NCBI GenBank assembly: GCA_021292105.1
Contig: CM037864.1
Location: forward strand, 6,815,143-6,879,142
Direction: 5' to 3'
Length of the DNA: 64,000 nucleotides
DNA from: Anadara kagoshimensis
Taxonomy: Eukaryota; Mollusca; Bivalvia; Arcoida; Arcidae
Under the pieces are notes generated by a model. That model searched no databases, was not told the origin of the DNA, and saw only the letters and a program-made list of their open reading frames with translations. Below, in pieces: positions 22,059-32,705 of the stretch. Each line of letters opens with the position of its first letter. Positions within the stretch are counted from its first letter, which is position 1. Both the position numbers and the translations under genes were made by a program.

Positions 22059-22090
22059 CCTATAGTATTGAAGTTGACAGTTTATATATA

Positions 22091-22130
22091 CAGTATACCC
22101 CCCTTTAAATCATAAAGGGGGTATACTATG
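22091..22130. repeat. Hairpin 'agtatacccccctttaaatc'
   Basis: 'agtataccccccttta' faces 'taaagggggtatact' across a few bases, a near-perfect 15-bp stem. Confidence 0.85.
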
Positions 22131-23020
22131 GCGTCTATGATTAATTAATCAACCGTATTTCCGTATAATAAATGATAAAAATATCACATTTGTTAATAAT
22201 AACCCCTTAATGTTTTAGGACATAACAGATAGAGCGGAACAATCATATACAAATTTTACTATTTACGGCCTCTTTTGTTCGACCAGTCACGATAAAACCT
22301 TCAATTAAGTGTTATACGTGATTATGTCAACTACAACAGGTTAAAACGGCACTGTAAAGACCTCATGACAGAAAAAAATCCACTCAAGTCCCGACCCGAG
22401 AATTGTAAGATATTATAGAAGTTTATTTGTTAACGTTAAAAGAAATCCATCTAATTTGTACGAATTAGCATTAGATAATTATTTCATTACCGTCTGATGA
22501 GGCATCTCTAAGTTTCATATTCCGGACTAATGAAAAGAAAATAATATTCATCTTCAACTTACAATAATTATCACAAAATTGACATAAACGTCCATATCTA
22601 TGTAAATTTTAATATCTATATTATAACTAAATTATAATTTTTAAATGACGATGCGAAATTTAGTAATGACAGATACATGATTTTGATTTTATATAAAGAC
22701 AATGTAGACCGTTCCAGATGTATATTGTATATAAATGATATACAATTAGAATCTTATTTACATTTGAGATAAATAAACATAGTATTTATAAATTAAAAAT
22801 TCGACATCAACGCTACCGCGCCATACATGCACTTTGCAAAAAATATCATACAATAGCCCGTCATCATCGCCCCTCACCCATCCTACTCCAATATAACTTA
22901 CCTGTATCCTTAATTAATTATACAATGCTTCCTAAACGGCTACATCATTATATTAGCTTTATAATGAACAGGTAAATCAATATAAAACACAATTGAAATC
23001 GATAACTAAATGCCAATCGC
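22131..23020. other. No gene seen
   Basis: Strongly A+T-rich sequence without repeats or exons that I can recognise. Confidence 0.4.
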
Positions 23021-23130
23021 GCGCTCTCTCTCTCTCTCTCTTTCTCTCTCTAAAGAACATCTCTCCATCTCTCTCTATCTCAAGAACGCTATTCCCCTTT
23101 CTCTTTCACGTCAACCCCCTCCCTCTCTTT
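23021..23130. repeat. CT-rich microsatellite tract
   Basis: (CT)n at 23024-23052 followed by CT-rich imperfect sequence. Confidence 0.85.
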
Positions 23131-23575
23131 CATATAGACCTTACCTTTTTGTGACTATTCAGTCAATCTATGGACATCAACTGAACTGCATTGTAACGAA
23201 CGTGATTTTTACACATTTTAATACTATTTAACAACACATTTTAAAATTACTATTCTCCCTGTCTGACCATGAACACGATACTGCTTATTAAGTTTGATCT
23301 ACACGAGGTTTTTTCATTAAATATAATTTATTTTTTCTTACGCCCCATGCATTCGAATTCAACCGTTAAACCATTCTCAATATATATGTCTAATCAATAG
23401 CAAATAGACCGTTGTCCTAATGACGACCAAAGAATAAATAGTTAGCCCAGCATGGTATTTATGCTTCTGTGCCGTGTTCATGGCAATTTTTCATCAATTC
23501 GATATAAAATCAATTTCTTTTGCTTTCGAATTCTTTTTACATAATGGTATCTTTTATTGATCTAGCCTATTTATA
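23131..23575. other. No gene seen
   Basis: A+T-rich with no recognised feature. Confidence 0.4.
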
Positions 23576-23577
23576 GC

Positions 23578-23745
23578 GCGGGGTGGCTATGGGTTCGGTG
23601 GCAGAGGACAGATCCTAGGTATGCTAGTTCGTTTGATTTTCTCTGTACATTCCAAGTTCCTGTATTTTCAAGACGTATTCAAGACCTGATATAAGTGAAA
23701 GAATCTTGACTCTGATGTAAAACACGTACCATTGTAGCCAGTCTT
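23578..23745 (+). mobile_element. SINE-B fragment
   Basis: 'gcagaggacagatcctaggt' corresponds to 'ctgaggacagatcctagtg' in the copy at 20031, and 'acctgatataagtgaaagaa' plus 'tcttgactctgatgtaaaac' is the shared tail module. Confidence 0.6.
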
Positions 23746-23947
23746 TTAGGGGCTTGGATCCATATTTATATGAATATAAACTGTCTTAGAATTTTGCCAC
23801 TGTTCAAGATTATTAATGTTAGAAAAATTAAAAAGTAAAATATTTTCAGATAAAGAACTCAACTGTTCCCAAACGTCATTTAGCTCCATCACCCAATCAC
23901 AATCACACTGGCACCCCACTGTCACAAACCAACAGGACATCTGTCAA

Positions 23948-25262
23948 TCAAAAACAAACAAACCAATCCATGTCCAAACCATAATTCCAACTGGGCAAAG
24001 TAAAAACAAACAAACCAATCCATGTCCAAACCATAATCCCAACTGGGCAAAGTAAAAACAAACAAACCAATCCATGTCCAAACCATAATCCCAAACTGGG
24101 CAAAGTAAAAACAAACAAACCAATCCATGTCCAAACCATAATCCCAACTGGGCAAAGTAAAACCAAACAAACCAATCCATGTCCAAACCATAATCCCAAC
24201 TGGGGTAAAAAAAACAAACCAATCCATGTCCAAACCATAATCCCAAACTGGGCAAAGTAAAAACAAACAAACCAATCCATGTCCAAACCATAATCCCAAC
24301 TGGGCAAAGTAAAAACAAACAAACCAATCCATGTCCAAACCATAATCCCAACTGGGCAAAGTAAAAACAAACAAACCAATCCATGTCAAAACCATAATCC
24401 CAAACTGGGCAAAGTAAAAATAAACCAACCAATCCATGTCTAAACCATAATCCCAACTGGGCAAAGTAAAACCAAACAAACCAATCCATGTCCAAACCAT
24501 AATCCCAACTGGGCAAAGTAAAAACAAACAAACCAATCCATGTCCAAACCATAATCCCAAACTGAGCAAAGTAAAAACAAACAAACCAATCCCTGTCCAA
24601 ACCATAATCTTAACTGGGCAAAGTAAAAACAAACAAACCAATCCATGCCCAAACCATAATCTCAACTCGGCAAAGTAAAAACAAACAAACCAATCCATGT
24701 CCAAACCATAATCCTAACTGGGCAAAGTAAAAACAAACAAACCAATCCATGTCCAAACCATAATCCCAACTGGGCAAAGTAAAAACAAGCAAACCAATCC
24801 ATGTCCAAACCATAATCCCAAACTGGGCAAAGTAAAAACAAACAAACCAATCCATGTCCAAACCATAATCCCAAACTGGGCAAAGTAAAACCAAACAAAC
24901 CAATCCATATCCAAACCATAATCTTAACTGGGCAAAGTAAAAACAAACAAACCAATCCATGTCCAAACCATAATCCCAAACTGGGCAAAGTAAAAACAAA
25001 CAAACCAATCCATGTCCAAACCATAATCCCAAACTGGGCAAAGTAAAACCAAAAAACCAATCCATATCCAAACCATAATCTTAACTGGGCAAAGTAAAAA
25101 CAAGCAAACCAATCCATGTCCAAACCATAATCCCAAACTGGGCAAAGTAAAAACAAACAAACCAATCCATGTCCAAACCATAATCCCAAACTGGGCAAAG
25201 TAAAACCAAACAAACCAATCCATATCCAAACCATAATCCCAACTGGGCAATGTTAAAACAAA
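23948..25262. repeat. 51/52-bp minisatellite array, about 25 units
   Basis: Unit 'aaaacaaacaaaccaatcca' plus 'tgtccaaaccataatcccaa' plus 'ctgggcaaagt'. Two length classes (ccaactgg = 51 bp, ccaaactgg = 52 bp) alternate. Because 51 is divisible by three while 52 shifts frame, the minus strand is open in several frames and gives overlapping frames with WFVCFYFAQLGL-type repeats. These are artefacts. One unit is deleted at about 24201 ('ctggggtaaaaaaaacaaac'). Confidence 0.95.
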
Positions 25263-25311
25263 CAAATTTACTTGAATTTAATTGCATATAGTTGCAGTTC
25301 AGATAACATTT

Positions 25312-25412
25312 TTAGAGTTTAACGTCCCAGCCAAGAATATTTTAGGCCTGTACGCCTATCTATTTTAAGTTCCCACCGAAAGAGAACCGTCATTAATAAC
25401 AGTTAAAATTTC
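25312..25412 (-). mobile_element. SINE-A fragment with internal deletion
   Basis: Plus-strand 'gagtttaacgtcccagccaa' plus 'gaatatttta' (tail) jumps to 'ctattttaagttcccaccga' (body), so the middle of the SINE is missing. Confidence 0.65.
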
Positions 25413-25940
25413 CATCACTTCACCTATACTTTAAACAAATGAGAAAACTTATATAATAGAATGATTCCCCCGATACGATTCCTGTATCTTTGTTTCTAGA
25501 ATCGTTATTGGCAAATAAATGTTAGTAATTTATCTATACACGGTGATAAGTAACTGTCATATTTTAGAAAAAATATTTCAAAAAATGGTTTTGTCATTGA
25601 CCAATAGAGCCAATAAAGACTTTCTGAACTGAATTGAATATTGATAAATTGTAATTACAATTTACGTTAAACTGAGTAATGGAGGGTTTGGCTACAATGA
25701 AAAATGTAAAATGTAAATATTTAAGATACCGTCTCAATAGAATCCATTGATTTTTGTTATATAAAAATGATAATTAAAAAAGAACGTTTTCAAGTCAGAC
25801 ACAATCAATACGGACCATTACCGCCTTACTTCGTTTGAACGAATCATGACGGAAATTGCCGAACAAGTTTTTAATTCGTATATAATTCTGAACTGGACAG
25901 GATCGAATAATCTCTTCCAACTTGAAAAAAAAATATTAAC
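25413..25940. other. No gene seen
   Basis: A+T-rich DNA without recognised features. Confidence 0.4.
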
Positions 25941-25942
25941 GA

Positions 25943-26252
25943 GTTATGGTGTTTAATGTCTAAGTCAAGAAAATTTCACTTATATCAAGACGTTGCCAGC
26001 TATATGCAAAGGTAAAAGAAATTTTGCCTGTGTGTTGCACTACTGGTATTATACGGCATGGTTCTTTATCGTGTCACGCCTTCTTTGACACGGAAAGCAT
26101 CGTTTTTTAAGTCCCCATCGAAAAAAAACGTGACTTTCATTTCGTAATGCCGAGTGCTTCGCGAAAGAACAGTCACTATCCACTTTCAAGTCTTGGGTCA
26201 GATTCGGCCAGGCTCGAACCCTCGACCTCCCACTTACTGAGCGAGCGCTGTT
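25943..26252 (-). mobile_element. SINE-A, nearly full length
   Basis: Minus-strand copy that includes the tRNA-like head: the reverse complement of 26215-26250 gives 'gtgggaggtcgagggttcga', a box-B-like word with the correct 'ggttcga' core. Body and tail follow down to 'ggtgtttaatgtctaagtca' (plus strand) at 25950. Confidence 0.8.
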
Positions 26253-26358
26253 AAAAATTTAGTTGCGTCATCAAGTCAGCAATATAAAGTCTGGCCTCCG
26301 GTCCACATATAAATATACACAGCGGAAAAGTGGAACCCGGTTATATGTTATTAACACT

Positions 26359-26428
26359 GTCATATACCACTTTTTATATTTATTGTCATATATCACCTTA
26401 TATCAAGTTCAAGAAGTGGTTTATGACA
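26359..26428. repeat. Mini-foldback (tgtcatatacca family)
   Basis: 'tgtcatataccacttttt' faces 'aagtggtttatgaca'. An inner 'tgtcatatatcacc' copy may reflect nesting. Same arms as 34426-34486 and 35225-35279. Confidence 0.65.
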
Positions 26429-26829
26429 ACACTGTAAAAAGGAACACAATTTGTTTTTTCCTGGAGTCCTGCATATAAAATTTGTGGAAACTTGCATGAA
26501 TAATAAGCGACATGTGCCAAGTTTCCGGTATATAGATGCCTTGAAAATACACGTTATCCGTGTTTTCCCTTATGTGAACGTTATATATTTTCTACGGAAA
26601 CTTTTCAGCATAAAATTAATACTTAGACACTAAAATAAAGTTTGGATTTGAACAGTTGGAAAAGGACAGTAAATTCCGCCCTAACATGATTAAGCTAAAA
26701 CAAGTTCACCAGATAACATCCCCATCAAGGTTGTCTCATTCGATTTCACGATGTTTACCTTATCTTTGTAAAATATGTCATATAGATCGGTGTCTTTTAA
26801 CGACTTTACTTCGAATTTCATCACTAAAA
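26429..26829. other. No gene seen
   Basis: A+T-rich. 'gcatataaaatttgtggaaactt' and 'gaacgttatatattttctacggaaactttt' loosely mirror each other. No supported feature. Confidence 0.35.
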
Positions 26830-26834
26830 TTATC

Positions 26835-27143
26835 GATAGAGTGGAGGTCGCGGGTTCGAACACCAACCGGGTTTGACCCAAGACTTGAAAATGGGTAGCG
26901 ACTGTTCTTAGCCAACCACTCAGCATTACGAAATGAAAGTCACGATTCTTTCGGATGGGAACTTAAAATAAACGAGGCCCCGTGTCACGGTGGGCTTAGC
27001 ACGATAAAGAACCCTACTGTATAATGCCATCAGTGCAACGCACAGGCAAAACTTCTGCACCTTTGCCTTTTACTGAATACGTCTCGATATAAGTGAAATA
27101 TTCTTGACTGGGACGTTAAACACCATTACTTAACTCAACTAAG
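26835..27143 (+). mobile_element. SINE-A copy
   Basis: Begins inside the tRNA-like head at 'ggaggtcgcgggttcgaaca' (box B). It runs through 'tgacccaagacttgaaaatg', 'tttcggatgggaacttaaaa', 'aaacgaggccccgtgtcacg' and 'taatgccatcagtgcaacgc', and ends 'gttaaacaccattacttaac' plus 'tcaact'. One of the best-preserved bodies in the window. Confidence 0.85.
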
Positions 27144-27990
27144 ATTATCAGATATATACTACAGTACATATGTATAAAAACTAATTCCAGACCAATATGA
27201 ATATAGCTAATTTTTATTTACTTTATTAATTTTTCTATAATTATTTATTTATTTTTAAAATGTTAATTAATTAAAATAATTATTTTTATCATTTTTGTCA
27301 AATATAATTTCTTATGCATCAAAATTGGCTTACTTTGCGTCGATAATTACCTTTTGCCTCTTTTGACATTTTATGGCACTTTAAACTCACCATACAATAT
27401 AACAACTTTAAACACCTCAGTAACCCTAATATTTAGAAAATTTCAGTCATTGATGTAAGAAATTTCGCAATCGGTTTAGGTATTAAACCGTTAATCGGGG
27501 GGGGGGGGGGGGGGGAGTGGGAGATAATCCTTGGTGTTACCGTAATAAAGGTAATTAATTAAAAGGAATTAGTCATATCTATTAAGTGTTTAGGCATGAC
27601 CTTAATAGTGCTACGTATTATTAATTAATTTGGATTTTTTAAATTTTAAAAATGAAAAGTTTAAAAAACTTTGGGCACCTCCCACCTTTTATCCAGATTT
27701 AGATTTATGAATAAAAACATTATTTAAAATGACCCCGCACTTTACGACTGTTTTAAAAAATCTTAATAACAAAACGAGATTGTTTTTAAATGAATGTCAG
27801 GATTATACACTGTGTTTTAAATTTTCCCAAATGAAACCGGATCGCTTAATTACCTTCACAATGGCGAATTAAACATAGGTGTACGTGTACCAATGCAAAA
27901 TGTTTGGCATGTTTAAGAGCAGGGAACACGATTTCCTTTTCATCTTTAACAATGAATCATTCACCCTATGTCTACAGTGTTTCATGCGGG
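27144..27990. repeat. Duplicated segment, copy 1
   Basis: 27380-27870 shares ordered words with 30120-30590: 'gacattttatggcacttta/cgttttaatggcacttaa', 'aaaacattatttaaaatgaccccgcacttt/agaacattatttaatatgaccccatacttt', 'atgtcaggattata/ttgtcaggattata'. Each copy follows a SINE-A. A run of about 18 G at 27497-27515 interrupts this copy. Confidence 0.65.
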
Positions 27991-28797
27991 AACGCTTTGT
28001 AACGCCACATAGCGGTGTTGCCGCATAAACGCTCCCAACGCGTTTATGCGGGGGATTTTAACGCATAAAGAGGCCGGCCACGTTTATGCGGCGGCGTTCA
28101 ACGCGTAAATATGTCTTGCTTATATGCGGCGCAATGGTACCCTTCTGACGCATAAAGAGAACTAATTTTAACGAATTTTAAAGAGCTTATATCTCGACAA
28201 AATCGGTGGTGGTGACATTAATGATGACGTGGTGTGACATAAATGATGACGACAACGGTGACAATTGAGAATTATGTTGTTGTTGATAATGGTAATAATA
28301 ATTTTAAGGAGAAGATGGAGGACGAAGATAGGGACAATGAGAGGGTGGCGACGATGTTTTACCGTCGACGTCGACGACGGTGGCGATGGTAACTGTAACG
28401 TTGATGTTCGTTAAATCGTGATTTTCGCAGAATTTCGAATTTGCTTTTCCGTCCTCTAGTCTGGGACATAAATACTGTGGTATTGGGAGTCTCTAGAATC
28501 AAGTCAAAGTGTATGCGGACGCGTGCGTCTAGTGACTCAGAACAAGATTTTTTCAATATAATAATAATAACAATAATAATAATAATAATGATAATGATGT
28601 TTTAGTAAATGTGGTAATATTGTAGGTGATGATAGTGAAGGATATTATGGTGTCGTGCTTCAAATGTTTTCTTTATATGGCGGGAGGTAGCCTCTTTGCC
28701 GCATAGAAGCGTCCTCTTTATGCGTTGAAATTCCCCGCATAGACGTGTTGGAACATGTTTATGCGGCAACACCGCTATGTGGCGAAACAACGCTTTG
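27991..28797. mobile_element. Long-terminal-inverted-repeat element
   Basis: About 807 bp. The left end 'ttgtaacgccacatagcggt' plus 'gttgccgcataaacgctccc' plus 'ggggattttaacgcataaag' is mirrored at 28690-28795 ('ctatgtggcgaaacaacgct' at the edge). The terminal inverted repeats are about 100 bp and are themselves made of 'cgcataaacg' subunits. The interior is rich in GATGACG triplets plus a (aat)n tract (28561-28592), with a 'gtcgacgtcgac' palindrome at 28363-28374. No transposase; a foldback-type non-autonomous element. Confidence 0.7.
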
Positions 28798-29480
28798 GAT
28801 TATAGGAAACGAACGATATTTGAAATGGAGAAAAACTTTGTAAAGAGAGGTTTATTATTTTGATCAACACGAACTTCAGCTAAACGAATGCAGTGGGTAA
28901 TTTTGCGCTCATTTCGTTTCCAGCTAGAACGCCACCACGAAGTGCGATAGATCCATTATCGTAATCTCGCTACATTAGAAACCAACATGGCATCCAGCGT
29001 CTGCGTCCGCAACCTTTTGTTTTATTTTACAATATATATAAATATACCTATCTATCTATAGATTTATTGCACAATTGATGTACATGTATTTATTTGTATA
29101 TTGTTAGTAGTTATATCATAATATGTTTTTGATTGGCAATCAATTTTTCTTTTTGTTCATTAGTTTGTCAGTAATTTATCAATTAACCTACATTGTACTT
29201 ACTTACAAACTTCTTTATTTTTCCTAGTTACGGTCATAATATTTTGAATTACTGTAGAAAAACCTTTATTGTTTCACTATAAACCCAAAGTGCAAATCAC
29301 GAAATAGTGTCTTATTGAATTGGTTTGGGGTTGGCAGTTGAAAATATAGGTTGTTTTACATTATGTTTCAAGTTGTTCTGGAGACGGGTTTAAATAAGCA
29401 AGCACTTGTTCCTGAATCCAGATTCTAGTTAGTTTTGTGTTGTATTACATGTGTATTTGTATTTACTGATGAAAAATAAT
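28798..29480. other. No gene seen
   Basis: A+T-rich with no recognised gene, RNA or repeat. Confidence 0.4.
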
Positions 29481-29489
29481 GTATAAACT

Positions 29490-29690
29490 AACTAACCTTT
29501 ATAAAATGATACATCCATACATGTACAGGTGGGCTATCTGGTGGCCACCTACTGGTACTTTATATTTGAGTTCATGATTTCTCTTATCAATGTAGAATTG
29601 TACAGACTTTTTTTTTTACATTTTCTCTTTATCTAATGTTCTCAACGACTTAACTTTTCCTACATGTGTGTACACTAAAAGGCCCCTACC
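29490..29690. repeat. Duplicated segment (pairs with 31930-32125)
   Basis: 'ataaaatgatacatccatac...caggtgggctatctgg...tactttatatttgagtt...tagaattgtacagac...ctctttatctaatgttctcaacgactt' matches 'gtaaaatgatgcaactgcac...aggtgaggtatctgg...ggtatttatttgagtt...tagaattgtacagac...cttcttatctgttgtccctaacgactt' in order. Confidence 0.7.
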
Positions 29691-29787
29691 GAAATCGACA
29701 TAGCAATTCAAATTATTTTATGCCTTAAGATTCATTTCGCATTTTTGACGGCATTCTAAATTTAGTCAATTCGATTCGAAGTTGCTT

Positions 29788-30068
29788 GCTCCGTAAGAAG
29801 GGGGTTGTGAGTTCGACCGGTCTGACCCAAGACTTGAATGTGGGTAGTGACTTTTCTTTCGCCAAGCACTCAGCGTCACGGTTCTTTCGGATGGGAACAC
29901 GAGGTCCCGTGTCACGGTAGGCTTGGAACGATACATATTCTTGCTGTATAATGCCACCGGCGCAACGCACAGGGAAAATTTCAGCACCTTCGCCTAAAGC
30001 TGGCGACGTCTCGATATTAGTGAAATATTCTTGACTGAGACGTTAATCGCCTTTACTAAACTCAACTC
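29788..30068 (+). mobile_element. SINE-A copy
   Basis: Starts in the head ('gttgtgagttcgaccggtct'), then the same body words as 26835-27143, and ends 'actgagacgttaatcgcctt' plus 'tactaaactcaactc'. A segment of about 30 bp containing 'cttaaaataaa' is missing from the body. Confidence 0.8.
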
Positions 30069-30119
30069 AAAGTCAAGTTTTATTTATGCGTCCAAATTTA
30101 TTTTATTTGCATTTCACGT

Positions 30120-30590
30120 TTTAATGGCACTTAAAATACATGTTACACAATAAAACACACCCGTACCATAATACAGACTTAGATTTACTCGCATTAAACT
30201 CGGGGATATAATTGGGATGAAGGTACCTTGTAGTTACATTAATGGAGATAATTAATAAACTTATTAATTAGTCTGGGTGTAATTAATAGATTTTTTAGGA
30301 TTTGTATTTGGGACGAGGTTACGTATAACGGTATTTGTGCACTTTTAGATTATATGGATTAAAAGATTAAAGCTTTAATGTTCCCTTGCCTTAAATAGCG
30401 AAATGAGAACATTATTTAATATGACCCCATACTTTCATTAAAATTATTGACGTCTCAGTGTTTTTAAAAATCGTAAAACAAAATAAAATTATTTTGAAAA
30501 TACTTGTCAGGATTATAAAACGTTAAAATTTAAATGTCCTCATATGAAACTTCATCATGTAATGGCCTAAATAATCACAAAATTACACAT
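30120..30590. repeat. Duplicated segment, copy 2
   Basis: Counterpart of 27380-27870 (see that entry). As there, it directly follows a SINE-A, so the SINE and its 3' flank were probably duplicated together. Confidence 0.65.
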
Positions 30591-30599
30591 TGATATTCT

Positions 30600-30995
30600 G
30601 CTTCGGTAACACATTCGGTAGAGTGTTCGCTTCGTATGTTGGGGTTCGAAACCTTGCCGGGTCTAATTTGACTCTTGACTAGTCCAATTTATCAGCCCAC
30701 TAAACCTCCATTTTAATCGTTGTCTTCTTAGGACTTTGTGGTCCACAAAAAGACAAAAATGAAAAATGGGGTTTAGTCGGACTGGGGTCTGACACTAAAC
30801 CTGTGACCGTTGTTGGCACAATGAAAGTCACGGAGTCCTTGGGAAGGGAGCTTAAAAACAGATGTCCCGTGTCATGGTAGACAAGGCCCACTTGGAACAT
30901 TCCCTGTTCATTGTCCTGGGAGCATTGCAAAGGTAAAAATTTCTGCCACTTCACCTATAGCTGATTATGTCTCGGTATAAGTGTAATATTCCGAG
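30600..30995 (+). mobile_element. SINE-A, old and diverged copy
   Basis: The head 'cggtagagtgttcgcttcgt' plus 'ggggttcgaaaccttgccgg' keeps box-A and box-B spacing. The body 'tgtcccgtgtcatggtagac' and the tail 'gattatgtctcggtataagt' are recognisable. An insertion or divergent stretch lies at 30680-30810. Confidence 0.65.
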
Positions 30996-31009
30996 GTGTA
31001 TATCCATTC

Positions 31010-31011
31010 AA

Positions 31012-31070
<59 letters not shown>

Positions 31071-31073
31071 ATA
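31010..31073. repeat. (AAAT)n microsatellite
   Basis: About 15 uninterrupted AAAT units, directly downstream of the diverged SINE-A tail. Confidence 0.95.
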
Positions 31074-31204
31074 TTTGATGTTTATTATTTCTCACTAGCC
31101 TGGTTCATTGAGACTGGGATTTTATTAAATGATGCTTGACTTGAGAAAAAATTGGCTTTAGGAGATGTTCATTAAAAAGAGAAACACATGTACGTGTACT
31201 TGAT

Positions 31205-31848
31205 AATTGTGCGCCAAATTTATTTCCGTCGCGCCTGTCATTGTGCGTCCATTTCATTTACGTCACGCCTGTAATTCTGCGCCGATTTAATATCCGTCTC
31301 GCCTGTAATTGTACGCCCATTTATTTCCGTCACGCCTGTCATTATGCGCCCATTTTATTTCCGTCTCGCCTGTCATGATGCGCCCATTTTATTTCCGTCT
31401 CGCCTGTCATTATGCGCCCATTTCATTTTAGTCACGCCTGTCATTGTGCGCCCATTTTATTTCCGTCTCGCCTGTCATGATGCGCCCATTTTATTTCCGT
31501 CTCGCCTGTCATTATGCGCCCATTTTATTTTAGTCACGCCTGTCATTGTGCGCCCATTTTATTTCCGTCTTGCCTGCCATTGTGCGCCCATTTCATTTCA
31601 GTCACGCCTGTCATTGTGCGCCCATTTTATTTGCGTCTTGCCTGCCATAGCCCGCCCATTTTATCTCCGTCTCGCCTGCCATTCTGCGCCCATTTTTTTC
31701 GTCTCGCTTGACATTGCTCACTCACTTTATTTCCTGTCATGATGCGCCAATTTTATTTCTATTTCGCCTGTCATTGTGCGCCCATTTCATTTCCGTCACG
31801 CCTGCCATTTTGCGCCCATTTTATTTCCGTCTCGCTTGCACGACGTGC
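31205..31848. repeat. 34-bp minisatellite array, about 19 units
   Basis: Unit 'gcctgtcattgtgcgcccat' plus 'tttatttccgtctc', 34 bp. Because 34 is not divisible by three, three units make a 34-residue period, so plus-strand frames reading CHDAPILFPSRL recur without stops. There is no exon context. Variant words (tcatgatg, tcattatg, ccattgtg) alternate, indicating multi-unit duplication at 31374-31475 versus 31478-31545. Confidence 0.95.
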
Positions 31849-31929
31849 AAAAAAGACTATTGTTACAGCCCTGTGTCATGTACTACATTTGAATTCGTCT
31901 GCGTCGGCGTTTAATATTAAGTATGTAGT

Positions 31930-32125
31930 ACAATCTCTGTAAAATGATGCAACTGCACAGGTGAGGTATCTGGCCATGGTGGACGTTGTCGCCCTCTGGT
32001 ATTTATTTGAGTTTATTGTTTATCTTATCTAGTAGGTAGAATTGTACAGACATTTCTTTAGGCATTTCCTTCTTATCTGTTGTCCCTAACGACTTTTACT
32101 CCAGTATACATGCCCCTGGTTTAGC
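31930..32125. repeat. Duplicated segment (pairs with 29490-29690)
   Basis: Second copy of the segment described at 29490-29690, in the same orientation. Confidence 0.7.
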
Positions 32126-32363
32126 AATTTAACTAAGATTTCCCCTAACTTAAATTTTGTAGAATCCACGAAATCTAAATAATCTTGTTTGTTTTCAAGA
32201 TAATCCCGAATTTAAGGTGTCATTTTGAAGATCATTCAAAACTTATTACATCGTTGAAACTTTTTATTTGAAGTACGAAAAGATCTTGTTAAAACCTGCA
32301 AGATTTAAGTTAATTAAGGATTGTGAAACTGTTGGCCGTATATATAGTTTACTTTCCGTTAAA
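32126..32363. other. No gene seen
   Basis: A+T-rich; no recognised feature. Confidence 0.35.
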
Positions 32364-32495
32364 CATTCCCAAATAGCTATACTGAAATTGGCATTTATTT
32401 CCAAATAGCTATACTGAAATTGACATTATTTTCAAATAGCTTATACCGAAATTGACATTTATTTCCAAATAGCATAGATACCAAAATTGACATAA
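32364..32495. repeat. Four-unit tandem repeat, about 34 bp
   Basis: Units of 'ttcccaaatagctatactga' plus 'aattggcattta'. The last unit reads 'ttccaaatagcatagatacc' plus 'aaaattgacata'. Confidence 0.85.
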
Positions 32496-32705
32496 TTTTT
32501 AATTTTTGCCAAATATTCATTCATTATTTATTTCCTCTATAAAAGAGATATTACATTATAACATATGTGTTAACATATATACATGTATAATACTAAATGT
32601 CAAAAGTTTAACACAAGAACAACTAAATATTTACATATTTACGCATAATATATTATGTCTGAGTAACACCTGTGACCATCTACCCCCTTGCATTTAGGGT
32701 GGAGA

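Noticed and set aside
15899..25262. CRISPR array
   Set aside because: No constant repeat with unique spacers: whole units repeat, and the DNA is eukaryotic.
23922..25287. Overlapping minus-strand frames up to 260 codons rich in W, F, Y and L
   Set aside because: By-product of the 51/52-bp array; several frames are open simultaneously and switch at 52-bp units.
31344..31942. Repetitive plus-strand frame CHDAPILFPSRL
   Set aside because: Product of the 34-bp array, which reads through because its units lack stops in any frame.
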